Positions 1 through 8,349 of a stretch of DNA of 19,117 nt are shown here, one piece after another. The notes beneath the pieces were generated by a model. That model was given only the letters and a program-made list of their open reading frames with translations, did not search any database and had not been told where the DNA came from. Source of the DNA: RGIG8782 sp017475895 (GTDB taxonomy: Bacteria; Pseudomonadota; Alphaproteobacteria; Rickettsiales; UBA1997); contig CAMVHP010000016.1 in the NCBI GenBank assembly GCA_947167315.1, positions 1 to 19,117 on the forward strand, written 5' to 3'. Position 1 is the stretch's first letter. Every line of letters starts with the position of its first letter. Position numbers and translations under genes: made by a program.

Positions 1-1364
1 TTTTCTTCTACAAGATTTTTGTTTTGTTCTGCGGGATCCTGTGCTTGTTGATTTTGTCCCACTTGGTTTTGTTTCTGATTTTTGTTATGTTGTAATATTT
101 TCTTAAGTAAATTTTTCTGTTTGTCTTCTATCGGCAAACTATTTACATCATTTTCACTTAGTTTAGTAATATCTTGTTTGTCTTTATCTTTTTGGTCGTC
201 TCCTGCATCTGTTTGTTGTCCTTGACTTCCAAACGCATTTCTTATTTCTTCTTCTAATTCTTCGTTTTCTTGCTTTAATTGTTCATTCTCTTTTTCTTTT
301 TGTTTATCAAGTTGTTTTTGGATACTTAATAACATCTCTTTCATTTCAGCAGCGTTTTTCCCCCACGCTATAGATATTGCCGCTATTATTCGTAGTAGTC
401 CTTCTTTTTCTGCTATGGGGTCATTATCAAAATTTTTGGTATCATTTTTTAGTACTGCCTCTAACAAACTTTTATCTTCGTCACCCGTTAGATTTTCTTT
501 TGTCTGTTCGGCTAGGGTTTTTGGTTTGTCACCGTTGATAGTATCTGTTTTTTTGTCTTGCTGTTGATCTTGGCTAAGCATACCCTTTATTATTCCTTTT
601 AGGGCTTCGGCGTCCATTTCTGAATAGGTTTGAATAACTAGCAATTCGTCTATTATTTGGTTGATAATTGTCAGATCATCAAGCCTTTTGTCTAAATCTT
701 TTTTTTCTGTGTTGATATTTATACCATTATTTTGCTTGTTATTGTTAATGTTGTTTACTATTCCGTTTAATCTGTCTTTATCATCTTCACGTGAATCATA
801 AACTTTCGAGATACGATTTGTCACATGGTCTATTAATATGTATCTTTCATGATCAAAGTTACTTTCTTCTTTGTTAGATTTTACTCTGTCGTGTACGTAT
901 GATTCTAGTTTTTTGATTTGTTCTATCAGAGATAGTTTGTCTAATAACTCTTTTAATAATTTTGTATCTAACTCTTTATTATTACCATCATCAAGCGACT
1001 GTTTTAGTTTTGCTTTTGCGTTTTGGTCTGTAATTCCACTAATATCGTCTAAATCTGATTCCTTTGAATTTTCTAGCTTCTTTTTGGCTCTATCATATTC
1101 ATCTTCCCCTGTTTTTTTATCGTAGCCAAGATTTTGTAGAATTTTTTCGATTTTTTCATTCTTGGCTTTTGTCAGAGCGTCAAGCTGGTTTTTTAAATTG
1201 TCGATTTGTTCTTGTAAGCCAGTTATATATTTGGTTGCGTTTGGTTCATAGTCGTTTGTTATTTTTTGTTGATTGTTGTTTGTTTGTTGTACAATTTGTT
1301 GTAAGTTGTCTATCTTTTTATTTATGTCTGTTTCACTATCTATAGAAGTAAGGCTATTTAATTG
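1..1364 (-). pseudogene. Downstream continuation of the interrupted coiled-coil gene, runs off the window
   Basis: Reading the minus strand in the frame of the upstream ORF, translation resumes directly after the TAA with QLNSLTSIDSETDINKK and remains open for 454 codons to position 1. The residues are dominated by K, E, Q, N and D with heptad-like leucines, as in the upstream part. One stretch near positions 225-330 (LDKQKEKENEQLKQENEELE) is a strong coiled-coil prediction. The first in-frame ATG is at 617-615, 249 codons after the stop, so efficient reinitiation near the break is unlikely. The simplest reading is a gene broken by one nonsense change, for example CAA to TAA. Stop-codon readthrough or a sequence error are the alternatives. 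The 3' end lies outside the window. Confidence 0.75.
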
Positions 1365-1367
1365 TTA
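1359..1367 (-). other. In-frame TAA in a CAA-TTA readthrough-like context
   Basis: The coding strand reads ACA TAA CAA TTA AAT. The six bases after the stop, CAATTA, match the CARYYA context known from tobamovirus stop-codon readthrough. That motif is established in eukaryotic translation. Any relevance in this bacterium is inference. TAA ends several other genes here (pilin, giant repeat protein, glmM, trhP), so the codon has not been reassigned in general. Confidence 0.6.
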
Positions 1368-2480
1368 TGTAATATTGTTCAGTAATGTTTTTAATTCTTC
1401 GTCATTACTTATCTTCATATCAGCGAACGATTCCACACGTGCCTTTTGTGCCAGTAGGAAGGTTTGTACTAAGCCTTTAATTGTGCTATAGTTGGCTTCA
1501 TTAATACCTTGCCACTGTTTAAGTGTTTGGTCTAGATTGTCACAACTGTTTTTTAGATTTTGTAAGGTTGTATTTTGTTTTTGAATTGTAACTTGTTGTT
1601 CTTGGATTGTACTTTGTAAAGTGTCTATTTGAGTTTGGTCGATTGGGGGTTGTTGTGTTTGATTAAATATAGTGAGTGTCAAGTCTCGTTTACTATCCGC
1701 GGATTGTATTTTTTGACTTTCCTGCTGTTTATTTTTATTTTGAACTCTTGTATTATTTTCTGCATTATTTTTCAATGATTGCATATCATTTTGCAGATTA
1801 TTAATATATACACTATAATCTACATTTTTATCTATTGTTGCATCGTCTAACTTTATTTTATTTATATTTCCTATTCCGCCAGAAGATCTAGTATTATCAC
1901 CTTTGTTTATATTACAATTTTTACTCAGTTGTTCCTCATCGGTTACTGGTGTAATGTATTCATTGATATAATTACACATTTCTATAGTACTTGTTACTAT
2001 TTTTAGTGTTTCTGCTATATTATTATAATCTGCACTGTTATAATTATAGCTTGATAGTTTGTTTTTTAAATGATACTCTGTGTGCTTTAATGTTCCTTCT
2101 TTATTTGTGTTACCAACTCTTGACATGGTATCATATCTTTTATCAAAGACCCTGTTACGTTGCATATATAAAGTATTGTGGTCACCACTGTTTTTTTTAT
2201 TAATAAACGCTTTTACTCGATTCGTCAAATCCATAACAGCATTAATTAACTTTACTACTTGACTTATTGCTTTACCGCTTTCATTAATGCTAGATAATTG
2301 TCCAATATTTGCAGTAACTTTTTCATTATGATCTTTAACAAGTGCATTAATATATTGAACATATAGATTTAGTTTTTTTAATATGTTACTTACGTCAAAA
2401 TTATTATCGTCAATTGCATTTAATTGTTGTTTTATTTGTTCTACGCTCTGTTCCTGTATTTTCTGCTCCATTTCCCACAC
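1365..2480 (-). CDS. Q/N/K-rich coiled-coil protein, upstream part of an interrupted gene
   Basis: This open frame encodes 371 residues from a GTG at 2480, or 368 from the in-frame ATG at 2471, which I prefer. It has no signal peptide or membrane segment, so it is predicted to be soluble or exported by a route that needs no Sec signal. The N-terminal third is helical with regular hydrophobic spacing. Residues around 280-315 are very rich in Q, T, I and L and look like a parallel coiled coil. The frame ends at a TAA, and the identical frame continues open for at least 454 codons of the same composition, so this is probably the N-terminal part of a protein of more than 825 residues. A TTGACA-N16-TATACT promoter lies just upstream. 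I recognise no family. An effector or scaffold role fits the composition but is only inference. Confidence 0.75.
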   Translation of the reverse strand: MWEMEQKIQEQSVEQIKQQLNAIDDNNFDVSNILKKLNLYVQYINALVKDHNEKVTANIGQLSSINESGKAISQVVKLINAVMDLTNRVKAFINKKNSGDHNTLYMQRNRVFDKRYDTMSRVGNTNKEGTLKHTEYHLKNKLSSYNYNSADYNNIAETLKIVTSTIEMCNYINEYITPVTDEEQLSKNCNINKGDNTRSSGGIGNINKIKLDDATIDKNVDYSVYINNLQNDMQSLKNNAENNTRVQNKNKQQESQKIQSADSKRDLTLTIFNQTQQPPIDQTQIDTLQSTIQEQQVTIQKQNTTLQNLKNSCDNLDQTLKQWQGINEANYSTIKGLVQTFLLAQKARVESFADMKISNDEELKTLLNNIT

Positions 2481-2500
2481 ATATTTATTATTTTGTCATA

Positions 2501-2528
2501 AGTATAACAAATTTTTGTACAATGTCAA
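2501..2528 (-). promoter_or_regulatory. Sigma70-like promoter for the interrupted coiled-coil gene
   Basis: On the minus strand TTGACA (2528-2523) is followed after 16 bases by TATACT (2506-2501). This is a near-consensus promoter. A start about 7 bases downstream gives a leader of roughly 14-23 nt before the GTG or ATG start. Confidence 0.75.
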
Positions 2529-2578
2529 CTTATTTTTACACACACGGCAACTACTTTTTTCAACGTGGTGTTGGGGAC

Positions 2579-2648
2579 GGAGATACAATACCACACAAAA
2601 GGGGGATCCGACACCAGAAAAACCTGCGGAGATCCAGTGCCACAAAAA
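2579..2648. repeat. Three degenerate 21-22 nt direct repeats between divergent promoters
   Basis: Copies lie at 2579-2600, 2602-2622 and 2628-2648. They share the pattern GGRGATMC, then four variable bases, then CCA, then an A-run. Start-to-start spacing is 23 and 26 bases, not a multiple of three, so a protein repeat is unlikely. The array sits between the two -35 boxes of the coiled-coil gene and the pilin gene, outside both expected transcripts, as an operator array would. It is visibly more GC-rich than its surroundings. Bases 2565-2573 and 2586-2594 can also form a 9-bp stem with one G-T pair. Confidence 0.55.
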
Positions 2649-2661
2649 TCAATTTTTTTTA

Positions 2662-2689
2662 TTGTTTTTTATAAAAGATAAATTATAAT
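2662..2689 (+). promoter_or_regulatory. Sigma70-like promoter for the pilin gene
   Basis: TTGTTT (2662-2667), a 16-base spacer and a perfect TATAAT (2684-2689) lie 31 bases before the pilin ATG. The predicted leader is about 25 nt. No Shine-Dalgarno sequence is visible in TTGTAAATAAT before the start. Confidence 0.65.
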
Positions 2690-2720
2690 TATAGGTGTTA
2701 ATTAACTAATTGTAAATAAT

Positions 2721-3335
2721 ATGAGAAAAAACAACAAAGGATTTTCATTAATAGAACTATCAATAGTATTGATAATAATGGGTCTATTAATTGCTGGTGT
2801 ATCCAGTGGTGCCAGCTTGATTAAATCAGCACAATTGAGATCAGTGGCTACGGAAGTATCCAGCTACAGAACAGCATACAACACATACTATGCTCAATTC
2901 GGTAAGGTTCCTGGTGCAGATGACAGCAGTGATCCAACCGTTATATCTTCAGGTGCATGGAGTGCTTTATCCGATGAAGGTATAATTGATAAAAAACCAA
3001 CTGTTGTAACGGAAGAAGGTAGCAGTAAGGAATATGTTGATTCAAAATTTGGTAAGAGTTCAAGATGGTACCTGAAAAATGCAGGAACTTCCTTCACAGT
3101 ATCTGATTTTGCTAGCATGAACGTTTTGATTCTTTCCGGAGAAATAGATTTCTCTAAGGGAGTTTTGACAGCAAGTGAAGCAGGACAAATCGATGACAAG
3201 GTTGATGACGGTAAAGCTAATCAAGGTATAGTTAGAGGTGTTAAATACGCTGAAAGTACAGCTTCAACTGTAAGTAGCTACGGTACAGACAACACAACAA
3301 GAGATCACAGCATTGTGGTAAAATTGGACTTCTAA
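2721..3335 (+). CDS. Type IV prepilin-like protein
   Basis: The 204-residue product begins MRKNNKG|FSLIELSIVLIIMG, a class III-type prepilin signal: a short basic leader, Gly-Phe at the peptidase site, the conserved Glu at mature position 5, and a hydrophobic helix to about residue 30. A prepilin peptidase would cleave and N-methylate it for assembly into a type IV pilus or pseudopilus at the inner membrane. The soluble part has no cysteine, so the disulfide loop of classical pilins is absent. It carries an AW-x2-L-x3-G-I-I segment near residues 80-90 that I associate with pilin-like proteins of Rickettsiales-related bacteria. The gene stands alone with its own promoter and terminator. No assembly ATPase, peptidase or secretin is nearby. 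It appears less AT-rich than its neighbours, perhaps from high expression. Pilin class is confident; major versus minor pilin is not resolved. Confidence 0.88.
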   Translation: MRKNNKGFSLIELSIVLIIMGLLIAGVSSGASLIKSAQLRSVATEVSSYRTAYNTYYAQFGKVPGADDSSDPTVISSGAWSALSDEGIIDKKPTVVTEEGSSKEYVDSKFGKSSRWYLKNAGTSFTVSDFASMNVLILSGEIDFSKGVLTASEAGQIDDKVDDGKANQGIVRGVKYAESTASTVSSYGTDNTTRDHSIVVKLDF

Positions 3336-3360
3336 TTAATTGGTTGTGAATTCAATGAGT

Positions 3361-3400
3361 AAACCCGCCGGATTGCCGACGGGTTTATTTTTTTATTTGT
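3361..3400 (+). terminator. Rho-independent terminator after the pilin gene
   Basis: AAACCCG pairs with CGGGTTT (7 bp), then one C-A mismatch, then CGG with CCG around an ATTG loop, at 3361-3386. The T-rich tail TTTATTTTTTTATTT follows. The T-run is on the plus strand only, so it mainly serves the pilin, although the hairpin also faces the end of the convergent giant gene. Confidence 0.85.
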
Positions 3401-3412
3401 ACTCTTCTTTGT

Positions 3413-6400
3413 TTAGTAGATTGACTTTTGGAGATCTGCTTCTTGAGATTGCCTTTCTATAAGATTAATATATTTTCTATTAACCTTTTCCTTAACTTTT
3501 TCCTCCACTTTGTTGTGATCGTTGTTTATTAACTGTGGCATTTGATTTTTGCTTTGTTTGCAGATGTTGTCAATGGCTAATAGTGGAACTAGGGATGTTT
3601 CTACATCTTTGATGTTCATTCTACCTTCATCAATTGTTTTATAAGCTATGTCCAGTAGAAGGCCAACATTTTTGGATATTGTGTTTTTGTTGACATTTTC
3701 AATGCTAGCTAAACTAACAACCTGCTTGAAGGCTTCGTTGAATTGTTCTCCAAATTGCTTTTTTAATGGATTGCTGTTCAATTTTTCTAGATTGTTGACA
3801 CCCTCCAGAATGCCGTTTTCATTTAGCTTTTTTTCTATGTCGTCGTATTTGGCAATTTCCTTATCCCCGATGCCGGCTAAATTGCAGAAATCAAATAGCT
3901 TGTCTTTTATTTCATTCGCTCTTGGCAATAGAGAATTGAAATCTTTTTTGATGCTATTAAATTCTGCCTGATATTCTTGTTCATAATTGTCAACAACTTG
4001 TTTGTCTTTTGCGTTTAGTGCTGCTAGTCTTCTGACTTCTTCCTTTTTAAGTTCTTCTTTTTTGGCGCTGTGCTCCAGTTCGATTTTCAGAACTTTTTTG
4101 ACGAATAATTTTCTTTTTCTTTCGTCTTTTATTTTTTCCATCAGTCCTCTGTCACTTATCAAAGTGTTGTAGATTTTATCGAAATTACCGAATGTAACCA
4201 TATCTCCGGCACTCGAAATTATACCACTACCAATGCTGGCGATTGAGCTAATAAGTTCTTTACAGGAATTGAACATTCTACCAAAAAATCCTCTTTCTCT
4301 AAATTGTGGATATTCTTCATACAGTTTTTCCATTTGTTTTTTCTTAATTAGATCTATAGCCTTTTTTTTCATGGCTATAAAGTTTTTTATTAGGTCGGCT
4401 TCTCTGGTCTGTATGGTTTGTAGTTTGTCGTTAAACTTTCCATATCGTTTGTTGCTTTTCTTCTTTAGGCTTTCTAGCTCTTTGTTTATACGGTTGCTAA
4501 CAGCAGTCTTTTTGAAGTTATTTGTTAAGAATTCGGTTGATTTGTTGTTTCGGTTGAATGCTTCCAAACCAACTTTCTTCCTAACAACACCAAAAACGTG
4601 CTTGTCAATGAAACCCATAAACGATGAAAATGGTTTATATATATATTTTCTTGCGGTACGTTTCATTAATCTTTTGAATAGAGCAAATCTTCCCTCGATT
4701 TCTCCTCTTTGTCTTGTGTGGATGTTTCGTCTCTCTTCGTCACTAACGGCAAAATAGCTCTTTTTATTAACTTCTTCGCTAATGTCTTTTATGGTTTTTA
4801 TTGCCCCAACGGTACCAACACCAACTGTTGCTATTGCTGAGTTTGTGGATGTGGCGATAAGTTTTGTGGTAAAGAGTGTTCCGGCACAGTCCATGACGGT
4901 TTGAAATATTGGCGTTGTCCATGCTTTTACTTTGGACTTCAGGTCTGGCTTATTTGCCATTGCTTTATTGAGAAGATTTATATATAATTGTTCTTCTTTG
5001 CTTAGTCTGGAAATAATTATAGACTTTCTTTCGTCAATACCTTTTTTGTCAATGTCATTCAGGGTTTTCATAATTTTTTCTTCATCTACGTCATATTTCT
5101 TTGCTATAACATTGGCATAATCAAGTAAAACATCGGCATATTTATCCTTTAGTATGGTATCAACGGAATTTTTTGTTCTTCCGGAGTAGTAGGAATGTAT
5201 GAAATTTTCCGTATTTGCTACATTTTGCTCCGCTAATTTTTCGATGAAATCAATGTTAAAATCACCATCTTTAACTATTTCGGAAAATTTGTTTATTCTG
5301 GTCATGTATTCGTCAATGTTAATCAAATCCATTTCATTTATTTCATTGATTACATCTTCCATATTTTTATAGTACTCTTCACTTTTTTGTTTTTCCTTTG
5401 TCAATAGAGTCATTATTTTTAACACTTCAAAATCATCTATTTTATCGTAGAATCTTGTGGATTTTGATAATTGTTCACGTTTCCTTTGCAATACGTCTGT
5501 GACTGTATTTCTGGCGTCTTCATCTTTTCTGTAGATATACATGCAGTATTTTGCCAGCCCTTCGTAAGCTTCCTCATCTATAAATGCGGTTATTTTTGCC
5601 TCTATATTGTCTCTAATGTCGTACTCAACTGGTTCATTTTCAATATCACCTAAGGTGTCTTTGAATATTTCTATTCCTTCGGTGTCATGTGTTGGGGTGG
5701 AGGTGTTTAAGGATGCTATATTTTTCAACTGTTTTTCCTCTAAACTGTCAAGTTTTTTGTCCTTTAGAGAAACGAGATTCTTAGCTGAAAAGTTTTTTAG
5801 CTTATCGTCATTGGCTAGAGCTTGCAGTTCCTCCACTTTAAGTTTTTCCAGTTCAATTTTATTGTTGAGAATTTGTATAGCTCCATTGTTAAGCTGTGAT
5901 ACTTTATTTTCCTTAACTAAATACGAAACAATTTCATCAAGTCTTTCTTGGCTAATTGTTTTTCCAACGACTAAATTCTTTTTGTCAATTAATTTTAATA
6001 CTCTATCGTCAAGTTCTTTAAACTTATCCATACTGATAATATTAAATATGTCATCCGGTAGGTTTTTAATTTTATTTTCATCATCAAAGCATAGTTTATT
6101 TAATTGTTTAGCGGTGATGCTTTCGAAACATTCTCTATCAATGTTTTGTATTACTTTACCACTTAAACCCACAATGGCATCTGGATCTAACAGTTTGAAA
6201 AAATCTGTTTTTAAAGAGTTTATTTGTCTTGCTAGGGTATTTTCTTCAATTTTTTCTAAAAATCCATTATCGATATGTTTAAATAATTCTGGTTTTGCAT
6301 ACCATTTGTTCAGTTGATCTACATTGGTATTTGTAAACAATTCTATTTGTTGTTCTCTGGTTGCCTCTTGTATCTGTTTGGTGCTGATGTTTCTTATAAT

Positions 6401-7579
6401 TTCTTCGTTTGCATTTTGAAGTATGCCTTTATTGATACCGCTGAAACCTTTCGCATTGAGAAATTTTATTTTGTAACCGATGCCATTGATTTGCTCTAAA
6501 TTCAAATTGCTTATAAATTCTTTGGTTATAACATTTTCATCTTTAAACGTTTGGTCGTTTATGGTTGATAGGGTTTTTGGCGTTAGTAATTTAATTTTAC
6601 CTTTTTCCTGCAGTAGCTTGATTTCATTTGATACATTATTATCTGTTTTATAGCCAAGTTTCTTGAGTATATTGTATGTTCCGCCAAGATTGATTTTGTC
6701 ACCAAGTGCCGATAAAGTATCGTCCTGCAGATCGCTTAACTTACCGGAAATTATTAGATTGTCAACGGACACTTCATCAATATTTTCAACTTGTTCTGGT
6801 GTAAGTTTACCCATTATTTTTTGGTCTAAATCTGATATTTTACCTTTAAGTGTAGCTATTACCTCTGGAGATACGTTTTTCACCTCATTAGGTTCGGCTA
6901 TCATATTTAAGGCGTTAATCGTTTTTTCAGGTATTTTTGTGATTTTATCAGCATTTATATTAATTAGATTAACGATAAGTTTTGGAGTTAAAGTTTCGGC
7001 TCTATTAAGTAATCTTTCTATATCTAACTCTTTCAACTGTGGATTGTTTAGATTACTTAATATACTATCATCCATATCTGCTATGAATTCACTATAATAG
7101 CTTATGGCCTCGTCTGATATTTTGCTTAATTGTTTAGCGTCGTTTAATCTACTGAAAGCTTTATATACATCTTCATCCGGTATATTGGGGAGATTATCGG
7201 TACTGTTTATAACGTGTAGTAGTGAATTATCATTTAGATCCATTATTCTATTGCTTAATACTTTCTTGTTGATAGATTCGACCTGTTCTGGAGTAAATTT
7301 GCTAAATGTTTCTTTATCTAAATCAGATATGCGGGCACAATTTTTAATGAACTCTTTATCGAGAGCTGCTGTAATTTCTGATTTTTGCTGTTTAAAAAAT
7401 TTCATAAGTGTGTCTGCTTTTATAACATTGGCAACAAATAATGGTATCTGTTTTACTTCTTCAACGCTTTTTATATTTAGCAGTAGTTTCTCTAACGTTT
7501 CTTCATTAACGTTTAGAGTAACACCATATAATTTAGCAATATTTTTTATCTCCTTAATACTTTTTACTTTATCGGTCAT
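3413..7579 (-). CDS. Giant repeat protein, 1388 aa, possible effector or surface-associated protein
   Basis: I do not recognise a named family. The first half (roughly residues 70-620) is built of degenerate units of about 20-25 residues with regularly spaced L/I/V and short turns. The clearest copies are ISDLDKETFSKFTPEQVESI and ISDLDQKIMGKLTPEQVENI, 164 residues apart. Residues about 889-929 form a Gly/Ala/Thr/Val-rich hydrophobic stretch, and 1106-1130 a shorter one (ISSIASIGSGIISSAGDMV), inside a highly charged helical C-terminal half. There is no N-terminal signal peptide. The start is set at the ATG at 7579 because the upstream in-frame TTG (7621) overlaps the -10 box of a strong promoter. 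Its composition resembles the coiled-coil gene beyond the pilin. A secreted or host-directed role is inference. Confidence 0.8.
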   Translation of the reverse strand: MTDKVKSIKEIKNIAKLYGVTLNVNEETLEKLLLNIKSVEEVKQIPLFVANVIKADTLMKFFKQQKSEITAALDKEFIKNCARISDLDKETFSKFTPEQVESINKKVLSNRIMDLNDNSLLHVINSTDNLPNIPDEDVYKAFSRLNDAKQLSKISDEAISYYSEFIADMDDSILSNLNNPQLKELDIERLLNRAETLTPKLIVNLININADKITKIPEKTINALNMIAEPNEVKNVSPEVIATLKGKISDLDQKIMGKLTPEQVENIDEVSVDNLIISGKLSDLQDDTLSALGDKINLGGTYNILKKLGYKTDNNVSNEIKLLQEKGKIKLLTPKTLSTINDQTFKDENVITKEFISNLNLEQINGIGYKIKFLNAKGFSGINKGILQNANEEIIRNISTKQIQEATREQQIELFTNTNVDQLNKWYAKPELFKHIDNGFLEKIEENTLARQINSLKTDFFKLLDPDAIVGLSGKVIQNIDRECFESITAKQLNKLCFDDENKIKNLPDDIFNIISMDKFKELDDRVLKLIDKKNLVVGKTISQERLDEIVSYLVKENKVSQLNNGAIQILNNKIELEKLKVEELQALANDDKLKNFSAKNLVSLKDKKLDSLEEKQLKNIASLNTSTPTHDTEGIEIFKDTLGDIENEPVEYDIRDNIEAKITAFIDEEAYEGLAKYCMYIYRKDEDARNTVTDVLQRKREQLSKSTRFYDKIDDFEVLKIMTLLTKEKQKSEEYYKNMEDVINEINEMDLINIDEYMTRINKFSEIVKDGDFNIDFIEKLAEQNVANTENFIHSYYSGRTKNSVDTILKDKYADVLLDYANVIAKKYDVDEEKIMKTLNDIDKKGIDERKSIIISRLSKEEQLYINLLNKAMANKPDLKSKVKAWTTPIFQTVMDCAGTLFTTKLIATSTNSAIATVGVGTVGAIKTIKDISEEVNKKSYFAVSDEERRNIHTRQRGEIEGRFALFKRLMKRTARKYIYKPFSSFMGFIDKHVFGVVRKKVGLEAFNRNNKSTEFLTNNFKKTAVSNRINKELESLKKKSNKRYGKFNDKLQTIQTREADLIKNFIAMKKKAIDLIKKKQMEKLYEEYPQFRERGFFGRMFNSCKELISSIASIGSGIISSAGDMVTFGNFDKIYNTLISDRGLMEKIKDERKRKLFVKKVLKIELEHSAKKEELKKEEVRRLAALNAKDKQVVDNYEQEYQAEFNSIKKDFNSLLPRANEIKDKLFDFCNLAGIGDKEIAKYDDIEKKLNENGILEGVNNLEKLNSNPLKKQFGEQFNEAFKQVVSLASIENVNKNTISKNVGLLLDIAYKTIDEGRMNIKDVETSLVPLLAIDNICKQSKNQMPQLINNDHNKVEEKVKEKVNRKYINLIERQSQEADLQKSIY

Positions 7580-7612
7580 ATTTTTAAATAAATTTGTTTT
7601 TGCTTGGTTCGT

Positions 7613-7641
7613 ATTATACAACGAATACTAACACGAATCAA
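7613..7641 (-). promoter_or_regulatory. Strong sigma70-like promoter for the giant repeat gene
   Basis: On the minus strand TTGATT (7641-7636), a 17-base spacer and a perfect TATAAT (7618-7613) precede the gene. Transcription would begin near 7606, inside the longest possible ORF. This excludes the TTG at 7621 and supports the ATG at 7579, with a leader of about 27 nt. Confidence 0.8.
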
Positions 7642-7709
7642 ATTTTACACCGAAAAGTTGAATATATAAAATTCTTGAACGCTATTAATTATAATTATTT
7701 AATTTTGTA

Positions 7710-8339
7710 TCATTTTAGTTGTTTTCTTAATATGTCAAAATCTGGTATAATCGTTTTTAATACATTCCAAAATTTTTGTGAGTGATTTTTTATTATGGTG
7801 TGCGTTAATTCGTGGACAACTAGGTAATCAATAACCTCAATGCTTTTACTGATGACATTATAATTGAAGTTTAGATTGTTGTTATAGCTACAACTGCCCC
7901 ATCTGGTTTTTTGGTTTTTATACTTTATATTATTTTTCTCGAAATTAAACTGAAATTTATATTTATTCAAATAGATTTCAATTCTTTTAGGTATTATTTC
8001 ACCGGCACGTTGTTTTTTCCATTGGTTAATTATATCCATAATGTCTACATCCTTATCCGGCGTGAATATATTAAAATCATCTCCATTTATTTCACAATGG
8101 GAGCTTCTTAGTAGTTTTGATTTAACCACATTTATTTTGTATTTTTCGCCAAGATATTCGACAAAATCGTTGTTTTCTTTATTTATTTTACTTTGTAGAA
8201 CATCTCTGTGTTTTTCATAGAATTTAGAAATGGTAGCAACATCCATTTTTTCTGGTGCATATGCTACTATTTTGTTATTTACAATTCTAAATTCTAGGTA
8301 TCTTTTTCTTTTTTTAGATCTTATGATGGAGTATTCCAT
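7710..8339 (-). CDS. YgjP-like (DUF45) zinc metallopeptidase
   Basis: This 209-residue protein has the family layout: a beta-rich N-terminal half, the RWGSC motif near residues 145-149, and a C-terminal helix with HELTH (His176, Glu177, His180) followed by NHSQKFW, whose His186 is the likely third zinc ligand. The family is widespread and related to SprT/WLM-type metallopeptidases. Its physiological substrate is not well defined. The protein should be cytosolic, since it has no signal or membrane segment. It starts 10 bases after the glmM stop and is probably cotranscribed with glmM. The length is normal, slightly short of the roughly 230-residue average, and all catalytic residues are intact. 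Confidence 0.9.
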   Translation of the reverse strand: MEYSIIRSKKRKRYLEFRIVNNKIVAYAPEKMDVATISKFYEKHRDVLQSKINKENNDFVEYLGEKYKINVVKSKLLRSSHCEINGDDFNIFTPDKDVDIMDIINQWKKQRAGEIIPKRIEIYLNKYKFQFNFEKNNIKYKNQKTRWGSCSYNNNLNFNYNVISKSIEVIDYLVVHELTHTIIKNHSQKFWNVLKTIIPDFDILRKQLK

Positions 8340-8349
8340 TTGAAAAAAA

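Noticed and set aside
1365..1367. TAA reassigned to a sense codon in this organism
   Set aside because: TAA cleanly terminates the pilin, giant repeat protein, glmM, trhP and barrel genes in the same window.
2579..2648. Three-copy repeat as a CRISPR remnant
   Set aside because: Units are degenerate, spacing is 23-26 bases with almost no spacer, and no cas gene is nearby.
2383..2688. Plus-strand ORF across the regulatory region
   Set aside because: It overlaps the coiled-coil gene antisense and both promoters, has no coding-like composition, and the repeats inside it break frame.
5607..6317. 236-codon plus-strand ORF inside the giant gene
   Set aside because: It is an antisense shadow: Ser/Leu/Phe-rich, complementary to the Lys/Asp/Asn-rich real protein, with no start signal or homology.
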